A stretch of 5,342 nt of DNA from JABCPE02 sp963519075. GTDB taxonomy: Bacteria; Bacteroidota; Bacteroidia; Flavobacteriales; Weeksellaceae. The stretch is taken from contig CAUQMH010000099.1 of NCBI GenBank assembly GCA_963519075.1, positions 1-5,342 on the forward strand, given 5' to 3'. A model generated the notes under the pieces. It had not been told where the DNA came from, made no database searches, and saw only the letters and a list, made by a program, of their open reading frames with translations. Below are positions 5,072 to 5,342 of the stretch, in pieces. Every line of letters starts with the position of its first letter. Positions within the stretch are counted from its first letter, which is position 1. A program made the position numbers and the translations under genes.

Positions 5072-5342
5072 ATGGGAAAAATAAAGAATTTTCAAGATTT
5101 AAAAAATCAAAAAGAAGAACTCAAAACAGAAATTAAAGAAATAGAATCAGTGTTGAGTTTTGAAAACCCAAGAAAAACCTTAGGGGTGATTACTAATGGA
5201 GTTACAGAGAAATATTTAGGCGGAATGATGGATTCTGGTTTAGTTCAAAATGCTTCTTTTTTGGCGAATAAATTTTTGCTTCCCTCTTTGGAGGCAGGTT
5301 CTGCTAAACTACTTACCAATGCACTCTTAAAAAGGGTAAGAC
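5072..5342 (+). CDS. Small coiled-coil protein of unknown function, 3'-partial
   Basis: An open frame from ATG 5072 runs to the window end without a stop (90 codons seen). It starts MGKIKNFQDLKNQKEELKTE, a Lys/Glu-rich helix with heptad-like hydrophobic spacing up to about residue 28 (coiled coil likely). Then come VLSFENPRKTLGVITNGVTE (27-46) and a less charged segment with Gly and Ser, MMDSGLVQNASFLANKFLLP, reaching ALLKRVR at the edge. No signal peptide or clear membrane helix is visible so far. ATG 5072 lies 1 bp after the stop of the holin-like gene, which indicates one transcript and possible translational coupling. I do not recognise a named family. Its position and coiled-coil N-terminus recall YqjK in the yqjD-yqjE-yqjK cluster, but that is analogy only. 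Confidence 0.75.
   Translation, partial: MGKIKNFQDLKNQKEELKTEIKEIESVLSFENPRKTLGVITNGVTEKYLGGMMDSGLVQNASFLANKFLLPSLEAGSAKLLTNALLKRVR

Overview
The window looks like ordinary chromosome of a low-GC member of the Bacteroidota, most likely a flavobacterium of the Chryseobacterium/Riemerella/Bergeyella group (Weeksellaceae). Three things point there: promoter-like boxes of the Bacteroidota type (TTTG about 20 bp before TAnnTTTG), almost no Shine-Dalgarno sequences ahead of the genes, and an alanine dehydrogenase-type protein with the long N-terminus typical of flavobacteria. The species is not certain from sequence alone.

Layout. Positions 2-378 hold the 3' part of an unrecognised + strand gene whose frame breaks at an 8-T run. 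Next on the + strand come tsaE (tRNA t6A synthesis ATPase) and ald (alanine dehydrogenase-like protein). They converge on the - strand pair pyrH-frr (UMP kinase, ribosome recycling factor), and a symmetrical terminator lies between ald and frr. pyrH diverges from cmk (cytidylate kinase, + strand) across a short shared promoter region. Downstream on the + strand are a YtxH-type membrane/coiled-coil protein, a strong terminator, a two-helix holin-X/YqjE-like membrane protein, and the start of a small coiled-coil protein that runs off the window end.

How the genes fit together. The centre is housekeeping: tRNA modification (TsaE), ribosome recycling (Frr) and the two nucleoside monophosphate kinases that feed the UTP/CTP pools (PyrH, Cmk). 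The right end resembles in layout the enterobacterial yqjD-yqjE-yqjK envelope cluster: a tail-anchored or single-pass helical protein, a two-helix membrane protein and a small coiled-coil protein. That parallel is inferred from architecture only.

I do not see a clearly new multi-gene system. The points most worth checking are: (1) the frame break at 107-115, where a T TTT TTA heptamer is followed 10 nt later by a perfect hairpin; (2) an Ald with substitutions at the expected catalytic His and in the Rossmann glycine motif; (3) a cmk promoter placed so that the mRNA would be leaderless; (4) a ytxH reading frame with no ATG or GTG start.
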